NCBI GenBank assembly: GCA_001282665.1 | Contig: LN874945.1 | Coordinates: 124,001-188,000, forward strand | Length of the DNA stretch: 64,000 bases | Source: Clostridiales bacterium mt11 | GTDB lineage: Bacteria; Bacillota; Clostridia; Tissierellales; Tepidimicrobiaceae | Reading direction: 5' to 3' | Part shown: positions 17,797-26,233 of the stretch, in pieces | Layout of the letters: each line of letters opens with the position of its first letter | How positions within the stretch are numbered: position 1 is the first letter of the stretch | Notes under the pieces: model-generated | The model's input: the letters and a program-made list of their open reading frames with translations, nothing else | What the model was told of the DNA's origin: nothing | Databases searched by the model: none | Program-made: the position numbers and the translations under genes

Positions 17797-19425
17797 GTTT
17801 CGTACAAACAAAACAACTTGAATTTCAATAACCTGCCATATATATTTCCAAAAAATAACTAGAGGATAATACCACGCCATGAAGTATAATTTTTTTATCC
17901 ACAAAAAATTAAAGAAAGGCAGGTATTATCCCTATGAATAATGTTACCTTTTCTCAGGCTAAATGTAAAGAAGAAACTACTTCCACATGGCTTGCTGCTG
18001 TCATGAACTTTGGTCTAAGGATCAATTTTTTTAAACCATTGGAGGATTTTAAGTTGAAAATGAAAAAAGTAAATTACTCTGTTTATCAAAAACTTATTAC
18101 AATAATTATGTCTATAGCCATAGGATGCGAGTATATGAAAGATATTAACGAAAAACTCGCCCCAGAGACTTTAGCAGCGAATATGTTTGGTATGGATAAA
18201 ATTCCAGACCAATCTCAAATTAATGAACTTTTAACTCGTATGGATAATGATAGCATCAAACAACTCGAAGATATTCATCATAAAACATTAATTGATAATA
18301 GTAGCTCTATCTCATCAACCAAGATGTTAGTCGTAGATATCGACCAATCAGGTTTAATAGCCAACGGTAAAACCTATGAACTTGCTGATAAAGGTTATTT
18401 TGCCAAGAAGAAAAATCAAAGGGGCTATCAGTTATCTGTAGCTTTCACAGGTGAAACCTCAGAAACCATTGCTATGAAACTTGATTCTGGCAACACTCAT
18501 TGTACAGAGCATTATGATGAATTAATAAATGATATTTTATCAAAATATCAGAATCAGCTTCATAATGAAAATTTAACTTTAAGAACTGATAGTGGTTTTG
18601 GTTCTATGGAGAATATTGAAAAACTAATGAATATTAAAGGATTAAAGTTTATTACAAAGGGATATTCTACAAAATCTGCAGCAAACTTGGCAAAGAATAT
18701 ACCATACTCTGAATATACTCAAGCTGATAATTCAGTTTGGGTATATGAGTTACCCGAAGAAATAGGTTTAAGAAAGATTATCGTTCAAACCCTTTCCAAA
18801 AGTGGTAAAATCACATACTCTTTGCTCATAACTAATATATCAAGAAACCAAATGAGCTCAGTAGAGGCATTTCATTTTTACAATGAGCGTCAAACTATTG
18901 AAGCCTTCTTTAACATGGCTAAGAATGTATACCATATGAAAAATCTTAGAACTACAAAGTTCTATGGTATTTATGCCTTCCTATGGCTAGTGTTTATAAC
19001 TCATAACCTGATAAGCTGTTTCAAGTCAACCATTCTAGCAGGTACAGAACTAGAAAATGTAGGTGTAAGGGTTATGATCAAAAAGCTTGGAAATATTAGA
19101 GGATTTGTAAAAAGAACCTCTAAAGGAATAGAGGTTCAAATTCCAGCAATTACTCATTTAGCAAGACTTATTACCGATGCATTAAGGGAACCTCGGCATA
19201 TCCAATTAAGTTTTCTGACATAATTTTATGCCATAGAATCTAGTAGAATAATTTTCCATATGTGGTAAAGCAATGTTTACCTTTTATTTTGATACACAAT
19301 TTTAACTTACCACATTTTTACAACACATTAAAGTTGATTTTTAAACCAATATATGAAGTTTTATTCTAAAATTTCACTGTTATATTTTTGAAAAAACTAG
19401 TTTTTCATTTGTACAAAATCTAGGT
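17791..19425 (+). mobile_element. Insertion sequence, IS1380-like, 1.63 kb
   Basis: Imperfect inverted repeats of about 19 bp bound one transposase gene: ACCTAAGTTTCGTACAAA at 17791 and TTTGTACAAAATCTAGGT ending at 19425 (four mismatches). Flanking bases (TTAATT before, AGTTAT after) show no convincing direct repeat. Ends in CCT/AGG fit the IS1380 family, but the family call is tentative. Both neighbouring genes, tnsB on the left and an AlwI-type gene on the right, are severed exactly at the ends. Confidence 0.78.
17934..19223 (+). CDS. DDE transposase of the IS (IS4 superfamily, IS1380-like)
   Basis: A 429-residue transposase with an RNase H-like core. The first Asp is in LVVDIDQSG, the second in LRTDSGFGS, and the Glu in YNERQTIEAFF. 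The N-terminal part carries a DNA-binding region, and FLWLVFITHNLI is the usual C-terminal hydrophobic motif. All catalytic residues are present and the frame is intact, so the IS may still be active. ATG 17934 lies 143 bases inside the left terminal repeat. The gene is oriented with tnsA. Confidence 0.85.
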   Translation: MNNVTFSQAKCKEETTSTWLAAVMNFGLRINFFKPLEDFKLKMKKVNYSVYQKLITIIMSIAIGCEYMKDINEKLAPETLAANMFGMDKIPDQSQINELLTRMDNDSIKQLEDIHHKTLIDNSSSISSTKMLVVDIDQSGLIANGKTYELADKGYFAKKKNQRGYQLSVAFTGETSETIAMKLDSGNTHCTEHYDELINDILSKYQNQLHNENLTLRTDSGFGSMENIEKLMNIKGLKFITKGYSTKSAANLAKNIPYSEYTQADNSVWVYELPEEIGLRKIIVQTLSKSGKITYSLLITNISRNQMSSVEAFHFYNERQTIEAFFNMAKNVYHMKNLRTTKFYGIYAFLWLVFITHNLISCFKSTILAGTELENVGVRVMIKKLGNIRGFVKRTSKGIEVQIPAITHLARLITDALREPRHIQLSFLT

Positions 19426-20196
19426 AGTTATATTATATTCATCATCTTTATCTAGTTCAAAAACTTTAATTACTATTTCTCTGAAATAATTATCTATAAA
19501 AACGCTTGCGTCATTTGCATTTAATGACCTAACTGTTTTTCTAAAATTTATAATATTTTCTGTAGTTTTTTCTATATCATTATAATGGGTTAAAACAGGG
19601 ATAAAAAGTGCAAACTCTTCTTTATTTATACCAACAGGTTTATATCCTTCTTTAGCCCATAGTTCATTTACTTTATTAATTACATGTAATGTAGCAATAA
19701 ATGGATTGATATTAAAATCTTTATATCCAGATTCGGCAGGATTCGGAAGCTGCCACTTTAAACAATATCGCAAAAATATGTTTTCAAAGTTAGGAGAACC
19801 AGATAAAATCTCTCTTCCTAATGGTGTAATAGTAACAGTACCAATTGCTTCTCTTGCTAAAGCCATCCCCATTTTATTTAAATTTCCAACGGCAGTCCTA
19901 CCACGAAATGCATATATCTGTTCCTGATTATCATACTGTGAATTTTCATAGTGAACCAAATCTAATATTTGTTCAAGTTCTTCATCAGTAAGTTCTTCAG
20001 GTTCTTCAAACTTAGTTGTGACGTCGGAAGGTAAACCCATTGGTTTGTAATTTTTTGTTTGAATCAATCTTTTAAAAAATGCGGCTTGAATTTCTTCTGT
20101 AAAGACTTCTCCTTCAAACTCTTCAAGTACTCGCAAGAAAGGAATATTCCTTTCTGGATTTCTAATTGTAGTACTTAAACTCCAGCATTTAGGCAT
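19420..20196 (-). pseudogene. AlwI-family type II restriction endonuclease, 3' truncated
   Basis: The product starts with the AlwI-family pattern MPKCWSLSTTIRNPERN, then FLRVLEEFEGE. Only 258 residues remain of a family commonly above 500. Its frame runs into the right terminal repeat of the IS, where the stop is supplied (ACC TAG, reverse strand). The C-terminal half, where I expect the cleavage domain, is gone, so it is probably not a working nuclease. The two adenine methyltransferases upstream (20211 and 21110) would be its protective partners. AlwI cuts beside GGATC; whether this one shared that site is inference. Confidence 0.8.
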
Positions 20197-20210
20197 GTTT
20201 TTATCCCCCT

Positions 20211-21125
20211 TTAATAATTTGTAATCAACACTTCAATACTCTTATTAGTTTTATCCTTAATCTGATAGTTTGAATTGTTATAACTGTAATTTAGATAATG
20301 TATATTATATTTTTTACTCCACTCCTTCAATATATCGTTACTTTTACCTTTATTTTCCAATACATTAGATAAAGCAAATCTAATATCTCTCTTATCTAAA
20401 GAATCTAATAAAGTTAATAATTTAATTTCATCAGTTTCAGTCCATAAATTTTGCTCATTGTAAGTGGCGCATGCAATAAGATAAGGCGGGTCAGCATAAA
20501 CAAAATCACCTTTACCTAATATGGTATAATCGTAATTATTAAAATCCATACATACAAATTCAATATTAATATTGTGTAATCTTTCTATAAAACTTAAAAG
20601 ATTATTTTTTATACTTTCATTAAAATCTCTTTTCCCTACGGGTATATTAAAATCACCTTTAGCATTGAATCTTATTTGATTATTAAATGAATAAACAATG
20701 AGGGTGTAGAGTAGAATATAATATTCTACCCCCTCTTTATCAGTCATTTTATTTAAATAATTTCTTAAATTTAAGAAATTATTTTTATTAACTTTTGCTA
20801 ATCCATCAGAACTATTAGTATTATAATAATTATAACCATATCTAGAGGTATCACTCAAATTGAATTCATAGATAGTATCTTTGATTTTTGCAATTATAAA
20901 TTCTGAGTTTAGTTCCTTAAAAAGTTTCATGAGATTTATAATCACATTTAATTTATCTATTGCAATTATTTTATTTGCGTTAACATTAACACCTACATTA
21001 CATCCACCACAAAATAAATCTACCATTGTATTAATATTATTAGGGAATAAAGGGAGTATTTGACTTAATAATTTAAACTTGCCACCTGTATAGTTAAGTG
21101 GTGACTTTATTAATTTACTTTGCAT
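20211..21125 (-). CDS. DNA adenine methyltransferase (Dam-type, N6A)
   Basis: A 304-residue class alpha (D12) adenine methyltransferase. SPLNYTGGKFKLL at the N-terminus is the first motif; the Gly-rich AdoMet site is VDLFCGGCNVG near residue 36; and VYADPPYL near 200 is the catalytic DPPY motif. It transfers a methyl group from AdoMet to N6 of adenine. It lies between the truncated AlwI-type gene and a second methyltransferase and overlaps the latter by 16 bases, so all three form one reverse-strand operon. Asymmetric sites such as GGATC often need two methyltransferases, one per strand, which fits the pair. Confidence 0.88.
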   Translation of the reverse strand: MQSKLIKSPLNYTGGKFKLLSQILPLFPNNINTMVDLFCGGCNVGVNVNANKIIAIDKLNVIINLMKLFKELNSEFIIAKIKDTIYEFNLSDTSRYGYNYYNTNSSDGLAKVNKNNFLNLRNYLNKMTDKEGVEYYILLYTLIVYSFNNQIRFNAKGDFNIPVGKRDFNESIKNNLLSFIERLHNINIEFVCMDFNNYDYTILGKGDFVYADPPYLIACATYNEQNLWTETDEIKLLTLLDSLDKRDIRFALSNVLENKGKSNDILKEWSKKYNIHYLNYSYNNSNYQIKDKTNKSIEVLITNY

Positions 21126-22348
21126 AAAAACAATCTCTCCTTATGTTTTTCTATAGTTGATTTCCCTGTAGTGAAGTATTTATAATCTGTATCAAAGACT
21201 TTAACGGTTCCTTTGGATTGTAGTGTTTCAATTATTTCACCATCACTTATTTTAGCATTAGAACGTCCATTACCTTTTTGAGCCATATTATTATAGGATA
21301 CAATTATATATTTACAATCACAATTATCAATTAAATCTTTAAATACAAAGGGTGCTTTTTTTGTACAATATGCACTTTTAATATCACTTCTATCAACCAT
21401 TTTTCTTGCTACACCAATAACCTCTGGCTTTTCCCACCTTGCAACATTTTCAAGCAAATGATAAGAGTCAGAATACTGTCGTGAATTATATGGTGTATCA
21501 ATATATATTATGTCTGCCTTAATTTTTCTTACAAGTAAGTTAGCGTCCTCTTTATAAAACTCATTATTCTTATTATAATTATCTTTAATGCTTGGCAATA
21601 GTAATTTAATTGGTGTTGCACCACTATCTATAGTTTTACGAAATGCATCATAGTGTCCACAAGTATTTGCTACTTTGTCCATGGCGTATAATAATGAAGT
21701 AATCAAAATGCTTTTTTCTCTATGATTGATAATATCATTATTAGACCATTGTTCGATCGTTTCTCTAATTTCCCCAATTTTTAATGCATTTTTATAACTA
21801 AAATATGTATCACCAAAATTTATAGAAAAATAATTATCATTTTCAGGTCTAATGTTATTTAATTGAATAATAAGATTCTTAACTTTTCTTTTATCATATG
21901 GTTCATTAGAAAAAAAAGTATGATAGGAAATATAGTTACTATAGAGAATATCATTTACGATAACTTTAGTATTTGCAGCATTAAATGCATCTGCAACTAC
22001 ACCCGTTCCACCAAAAATGTCAGCAAAAGTTGTGTAGGGTTCACATTCCTCTTTTATTACTTTTTTAATTAAGGGTATTAATTTGTACTTACTACCTAAA
22101 TATCTACGATTATGAATATGAAAAAGTTTGTTTGTTGTGTTTCTATTCAAATTGGCTTCATTATTTTTTTCTTTATTTCTTTCGATGATATCTGAAATTT
22201 CATTTATATGTTGTTCTTCCCAAATCCTCCAACCTCGCCAATCAGTATTTGGTTTAGTAATTAGATTACTATTTATCCAGTTGTATAGAGTTTGCCTAGA
22301 TATGTCAAAATATTCTAATATATCTTTTGTTTGATAGGTTGTTTTCAT
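21110..22348 (-). CDS. DNA adenine methyltransferase with N-terminal helix-turn-helix
   Basis: A 412-residue protein. Residues 1-60 form a MerR-like DNA-binding domain (TKDILEYFDISRQTLYNWIN, then WRGWRIWEEQHI). The methyltransferase follows, with RRYLGSKYKLIPLI, FADIFGGTGVVADAF (AdoMet site) and IIYIDTPYNSRQY as a DPPY-like catalytic motif with Thr for the first Pro. The ATG at 22348 is chosen because the AAAGGAGG site lies 12 bases upstream; the longer frame to 22384 would contain that site. The N-terminal domain could let it regulate its own operon, as controller domains do in other restriction systems. It is the first gene of the reverse-strand operon. Confidence 0.85.
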   Translation of the reverse strand: MKTTYQTKDILEYFDISRQTLYNWINSNLITKPNTDWRGWRIWEEQHINEISDIIERNKEKNNEANLNRNTTNKLFHIHNRRYLGSKYKLIPLIKKVIKEECEPYTTFADIFGGTGVVADAFNAANTKVIVNDILYSNYISYHTFFSNEPYDKRKVKNLIIQLNNIRPENDNYFSINFGDTYFSYKNALKIGEIRETIEQWSNNDIINHREKSILITSLLYAMDKVANTCGHYDAFRKTIDSGATPIKLLLPSIKDNYNKNNEFYKEDANLLVRKIKADIIYIDTPYNSRQYSDSYHLLENVARWEKPEVIGVARKMVDRSDIKSAYCTKKAPFVFKDLIDNCDCKYIIVSYNNMAQKGNGRSNAKISDGEIIETLQSKGTVKVFDTDYKYFTTGKSTIEKHKERLFLCKVN

Positions 22349-22601
22349 GTTAATGTTAATCCTCCTTTGCATCTTAGGCATCATATATATTTTACTATTT
22401 AGTATATCATATTATCTTTGTAATTTACATAGGTAAAAAATTTTTTATAGTGAGGAAAGGGGCAAGTGTTAACTAATAAACTATAAGAGAAAGAAATAAC
22501 ATTACCGAGCTTAATTAAAATATCAAGAGTCAAACCAAAATATAGATACAAATTTGACAATAAAGGAAATACATGATAAATATAGGATGTGTCTATCTAA
22601 T

Positions 22602-22735
22602 ATATGGAAATTAAAAGAATATATTTCCATATTACATATATCGATGTATAAGAATATATGACAATCCTTGATATTAAAAAGTTTATAGAATACTTAGAAG
22701 TTTATACAACCTCCAATGTGTATGGGAGGTTGTTT
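22602..22735. terminator. Two hairpins in a gene-free stretch
   Basis: A perfect 10-bp palindrome (22602-22611 with 22622-22631) is followed by ACAACCTCC (22706-22714) pairing with GGAGGTTGT (22725-22733) and a short T-run. The second looks like a weak terminator. The surrounding 22385-22918 is AT-rich and holds no gene that I can support. Confidence 0.4.
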
Positions 22736-22918
22736 AGTTAATAGATATAATAATCCTAATATTTGTGTTGATAAATCTACAGGATTATTCTTAAAAGATA
22801 GAATAAAGCTCCACTATTATTATGATAAAAAAATAATAAATTAAGTGAAAAAGTGATCGATATTGATTCATTGCTCTTAAAAAAGTCAATTATATAGTTT
22901 CTTAGAGGTAAAATTTAG

Positions 22919-23035
22919 TGGACAGTAATAGTATTAGACATAATAGAAGGTACAAAAAACTTTTATCATATTCAAAATGATTTAATTAAGAATAATGGGT
23001 TATATGAAAAGTTATATAATATTCAATTTAATTAG
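22919..23035 (+). pseudogene. Remnant of an ABC transporter C-terminus
   Basis: Read in frame to the TAG at 23033, this piece gives VIVLDIIEGTK and then NDLIKNNGLYEKLYNIQFN. That is the characteristic end of MsbA/LmrA-type ABC exporters (switch region, then the GLYEKLYNIQF tail), with the middle eroded. There is no start codon or upstream domain, so it is a decayed fragment. Confidence 0.55.
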
Positions 23036-23054
23036 AGGGAATATATTCATAAAT

Positions 23055-23097
23055 GACTTTCTTTCTTGATTCTTAATACCAAAAAAGAAAGTCCTTT
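23055..23097 (+). terminator. Hairpin before the nucleotidyltransferase gene
   Basis: GACTTTCTTT (23055-23064) pairs with AAAGAAAGTC (23084-23093), followed by CTTTATTT. It probably ends the transcript through the ABC remnant; attenuation of the next gene, 56 bases on, is also possible. Confidence 0.45.
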
Positions 23098-23152
23098 ATT
23101 TAGTAAGATAAGGAATTGATAATTTTATTAATCTTTCATCAAGGGTGATATA

Positions 23153-23905
23153 ATGGAAAATCAGGATTTATTAAATAAATTAATTGAAAACAGTTGCTGT
23201 ATTTTTGAGGACAATCTGGTTGGGATATATCTACATGGTTCTATGGCTATGGGGTGCTTTAATCCGATGAAAAGTGATTTAGATATTTTGGTTGTAGTAG
23301 AAAATTCAATTACAGACTCACAAAAAAAGAAGTTTATGGATGTTATTATCGTTTTAAACGATAATGGACCAGTCAAGGGAATAGAAGTAAGTATAGTGAG
23401 GAGTAAATATTGTAAAAAATTTGTTTATCCGACACCCTTTGATTTACATTTTTCAAATATGCACCTATCATGGTATAAAAGCAATCCTATCGAATATGTT
23501 AAAAAAATGAATGGGGTTGACCATGATTTAGCAGCCCATTTTGTTATTATTAAAAAGCGGGGTATTGCTCTATATGGAAAAGAAATTAGTGATGTTTTTG
23601 GAGATATACCATCAGAAGCATATTTAGATAGTATTAAGAACGATATTATAAATTCAGAAGATGAAGTAATAGATAATCCTACTTATATTATTTTGAATCT
23701 ATGTAGGATTTTAGCATATATACAAGATGGATTGGTACTTTCTAAAAAAGAAGGTGGAGAATGGGGGATAAAAAATATTCATAGTAAATATGGAGGATTA
23801 ATAAAAGAAGCAATTATATGTTATACTTCAGACCAGAATATGATACTGAATTATTCACTGGCAGTGGAATACTGTAAGTATATGAAAGGTAATATAGGAT
23901 TATAG
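23153..23905 (+). CDS. Aminoglycoside nucleotidyltransferase-like protein (AadA-like)
   Basis: The 250-residue protein has the nucleotidyltransferase core motif GSMAMGCFNPMKSDLDILVV near residues 30-50 (GS plus DxD metal ligands), then a helical C-terminal region like DUF4111. In AadA and ANT(9) enzymes this pairing transfers AMP to streptomycin or spectinomycin, inactivating them. The C-terminal GGEWGIKNI segment resembles the AadA GDGEWGIRNL-type antibiotic-site region (my recollection of the family). ATG 23153 follows AAGGGTG. It stands alone after a terminator-like hairpin. Substrate is inferred; general nucleotidyltransferase activity is the safer statement. Confidence 0.72.
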   Translation: MENQDLLNKLIENSCCIFEDNLVGIYLHGSMAMGCFNPMKSDLDILVVVENSITDSQKKKFMDVIIVLNDNGPVKGIEVSIVRSKYCKKFVYPTPFDLHFSNMHLSWYKSNPIEYVKKMNGVDHDLAAHFVIIKKRGIALYGKEISDVFGDIPSEAYLDSIKNDIINSEDEVIDNPTYIILNLCRILAYIQDGLVLSKKEGGEWGIKNIHSKYGGLIKEAIICYTSDQNMILNYSLAVEYCKYMKGNIGL

Positions 23906-23957
23906 TAATAATCATAAATATAAGTTTATTATTATGTATGTTAAATGGTGAAGAAAA

Positions 23958-24398
23958 TTGATAAAGAGAATACAGTTATCCAATTGGATCATAGATATAG
24001 ACATGGAAAAGACAAAAGAATATTATGACAATATATTGGTTGAAGAAGGCTGTAATTGTGCTTACTGCAAGAATTATATAAAGGCTTGTGAATCCTTTTC
24101 AAAAGAAGTGTTAGACTTTTATAAGATGTTAGGAATTGACCCTCAAAAAGAAGGAGAGTTTATGGAGTTTGAAGCCCATACTGATGAGCATTTATATATG
24201 GGTTTTTATCATTTGGTAGGTGAAATAATTAAAAAACCTAGTGTTGGAATTATGAAGTGGGATGATTTAAGTACTGTCAAAATTGACAATGTAGATTTTA
24301 CTTTTACTGATGAATTAGACCTTGTACCAGAGAATTTTCCGAAGCCAGTCTTTCAACTAGAATTTGAAGTTATGCTGCCGTGGTTATTAGAAGAATAA
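23958..24398 (+). CDS. Uncharacterised cysteine-containing protein
   Basis: A 146-residue acidic protein starting at TTG 23958 with a weak upstream GGTGAAG. It has a CNCAYCKNYIKAC segment near residues 32-44 that could bind a metal, though with only one side of a zinc site visible. It has no signal peptide or membrane segment. It follows the nucleotidyltransferase by 52 bases and ends in a strong terminator, so it may share that transcript. I do not recognise the family. Confidence 0.55.
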   Translation: MIKRIQLSNWIIDIDMEKTKEYYDNILVEEGCNCAYCKNYIKACESFSKEVLDFYKMLGIDPQKEGEFMEFEAHTDEHLYMGFYHLVGEIIKKPSVGIMKWDDLSTVKIDNVDFTFTDELDLVPENFPKPVFQLEFEVMLPWLLEE

Positions 24399-24436
24399 GT
24401 CGATATACTTTAGGTGTATTGGCTTATTCTTTTTTC
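24393..24436 (+). terminator. Intrinsic terminator overlapping a stop codon
   Basis: GAATAAGTCGATATAC (24393-24408) pairs with GTGTATTGGCTTATTC (24414-24429) through a few G-U pairs, followed by six T. Confidence 0.75.
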
Positions 24437-24516
24437 TAAAGGAGTTTAAGGTAGAAGCATGATATAAAAAGAACTAAAATATAGACGTAGATATGAGAAA
24501 TTAAGGAGGGAAAGGT

Positions 24517-24543
24517 ATGTGTACACCTGTTTGTTTTGCATAG
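24517..24543 (+). CDS. Eight-residue leader peptide MCTPVCFA
   Basis: AAGGAGGG (24503-24510) is six bases ahead of ATG 24517, which opens an 8-codon frame ending at TAG 24541. Three bases later an imperfect hairpin begins, 60 bases before the start of the DUF1062 gene. A strong ribosome binding site on so short a frame suggests translation-controlled attenuation, as for leader peptides of ribosome-protection and methylase genes. Confidence 0.5.
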   Translation: MCTPVCFA

Positions 24544-24545
24544 CT

Positions 24546-24587
24546 AAGGCTATTGCAAATAAATAATATAAGAAATGTAATAGCCTT
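24546..24587 (+). promoter_or_regulatory. Attenuator-like stem after the leader peptide
   Basis: AAGGCTATT (24546-24554) pairs with AATAGCCTT (24579-24587). It starts just after the leader stop codon, where a stalled ribosome would cover or free its 5' arm. There is no full T-run after it, so control of structure or stability is as likely as termination. Confidence 0.4.
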
Positions 24588-24618
24588 TGAATATCTCTGA
24601 TAGACAAAGGAGTATAAA

Positions 24619-25179
24619 ATGGGCTATTTAAGAAAATTTGAATATAAGATTATACAAAAAGGTTCATATAAGATCATTCGCAATTGTGCTGGATGTAGAT
24701 GCAAAACGACCTATATAAGTACAGAAAAGTTTAGAGTAAATGCCAATGGAAAATATTTAGATGTATGGTTGATTTATCAATGTGGAAAATGTAAACATAC
24801 TTATAATTTAAGTATTTATGAACGAATGAAGGTAACGGATATTCCTAAAGTTGAATATGATAAATTTTTGATTAATGATTTGGAGTTTGCTTTAGATTAT
24901 GGAAAGGATAGGAAGTTATTTCAGAGGAATAGAGCGGATATTGATTGGGGGAGTATAGATTACTATATAGTTGGAGATGATATAGCATTTAAACGGGGAG
25001 ATTATATTGAAATATATAATCCTCAGCAATTAAAAATTCGAATAGATAAGGTAATTGCCAATGTATTACAAATTTCAAGGAGTAAAGCTAAATTACTAGA
25101 AAGAAATGGAACAATAGAGATAAAATCCAATCATTTAGAATATAAAATAGAAATCTTAGTAAATGGAGAGCTTATATAA
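24619..25179 (+). CDS. DUF1062 zinc-ribbon protein
   Basis: The 186-residue protein has two Cys pairs (NCAGCRCKT near residue 26 and CGKCKHTYNL near 54), forming a zinc ribbon, then a helical region and a C-terminal domain with ISRSKAKLLERNGTIEI that reads like an S4-type RNA-binding segment. This fits the DUF1062 family, whose role is unknown. ATG 24619 follows AAAGGAG. A leader peptide and stem lie upstream, so expression probably responds to translation state. With a ribbon and an S4-like part, a ribosome- or RNA-related role is plausible inference. It ends in a strong terminator. Confidence 0.75.
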   Translation: MGYLRKFEYKIIQKGSYKIIRNCAGCRCKTTYISTEKFRVNANGKYLDVWLIYQCGKCKHTYNLSIYERMKVTDIPKVEYDKFLINDLEFALDYGKDRKLFQRNRADIDWGSIDYYIVGDDIAFKRGDYIEIYNPQQLKIRIDKVIANVLQISRSKAKLLERNGTIEIKSNHLEYKIEILVNGELI

Positions 25180-25246
25180 ATATAGTTTTAAATTAGAAGG
25201 TATAAAAAAAATTAACACAGACCATGGATTCTATCGAAGATATTAT

Positions 25247-25297
25247 AAAAACCAACCATATCAAGTTTAAAAAACTTTATGGTTGGTTTTTTTATTT
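25247..25297 (+). terminator. Strong intrinsic terminator
   Basis: AAAAACCAACCATA (25247-25260) pairs with TATGGTTGGTTTTT (25278-25291), followed by further T. It closes the accessory region before the ABC operon. Confidence 0.8.
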
Positions 25298-25465
25298 TAA
25301 AAAATTTAACTATTAATAAAATCAATATCAACACTATGCTCTATAGATAATCTAAATTTAACTTTTTAATATAAGTTTGTTAAAATATGAATAATATAAG
25401 AGGTATGTCGAATTAAGTCGAACTTAATAAGTTACACTTATAGAAGGTATGAGGGAAGTGAGGCA

Positions 25466-26218
25466 GTGAATGATAAATCTGAAAGAGTTAGTCCGTTTTT
25501 AAAAGTGGAAAATATAACAAAGAATTTTGGAAATATAGAAGCTCTTAAAGGAGTTAGTTTGGAGAGCCATTTAGGAGAAGTTTTGGCTATTGTAGGGGAT
25601 AATGGTGCCGGAAAGTCCACCCTCATTAAAATTATTTCCGGTGTATTTACACAAGATCATGGAGAGATATGGATTAATGGAGAGAAACAAGAGAACTTAA
25701 ATCCTAAAGTGTGTTTAAGTAAAGGTATTTCAACAGTTTATCAGGACTTAGCATTAGTAAATACCCGCGATGCGGCTTATAATATTTTCCTTGGCAGAGA
25801 ACCGATGAAAGGTTTATTTATTGACAAGAAGAGAATGTATACTGAATCTAAACAGTTAATTCAAGGTTTAGAAGTCCATATACCTAGTGTAAAAGTTCCT
25901 GTAGGAAATTTAAGTGGGGGACAGAGGCAGGGAGTAGCCGTTGCTAGGGCTATCCATCAAGGAGGAAAATTATTAATTTTTGATGAACCAACAGCAGCTA
26001 TGGGCTTAGTAGAATCTTCAAGAGTATTAAAACTAATTAAAAGGCTTGCAGAAGATGGCTATGGAATAATTATAATCAGTCATAATTTGCAGCAGGTATT
26101 TCAAATTGCACATAAAGTATGTGTGATGCGTCAAGGCAGAATCGTAGACATTGTTAAAACTGATGAATTAAATATGAATGATATTGTTTCAATGATCACT
26201 GGTGCAGCAGATATTTAA
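25466..26218 (+). CDS. Sugar/nucleoside ABC transporter ATP-binding protein (single-domain RbsA type)
   Basis: A 250-residue ATPase, one nucleotide-binding domain rather than the fused pair of classical RbsA. Walker A is GDNGAGKST (about 43-51), the signature is LSGGQRQGVAVARA (about 149-162), and Walker B is LLIFDEPTAAMG. It powers import through the permease that follows 16 bases downstream. GTG 25466 is used, about 6 bases after GAAGTGAGG. Single-domain ATPases of this type go with RbsC-like permeases (compare FrcA). It is the first gene of a six-gene operon. Confidence 0.88.
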   Translation: MNDKSERVSPFLKVENITKNFGNIEALKGVSLESHLGEVLAIVGDNGAGKSTLIKIISGVFTQDHGEIWINGEKQENLNPKVCLSKGISTVYQDLALVNTRDAAYNIFLGREPMKGLFIDKKRMYTESKQLIQGLEVHIPSVKVPVGNLSGGQRQGVAVARAIHQGGKLLIFDEPTAAMGLVESSRVLKLIKRLAEDGYGIIIISHNLQQVFQIAHKVCVMRQGRIVDIVKTDELNMNDIVSMITGAADI

Positions 26219-26233
26219 TGAAGGAGAAGAATT

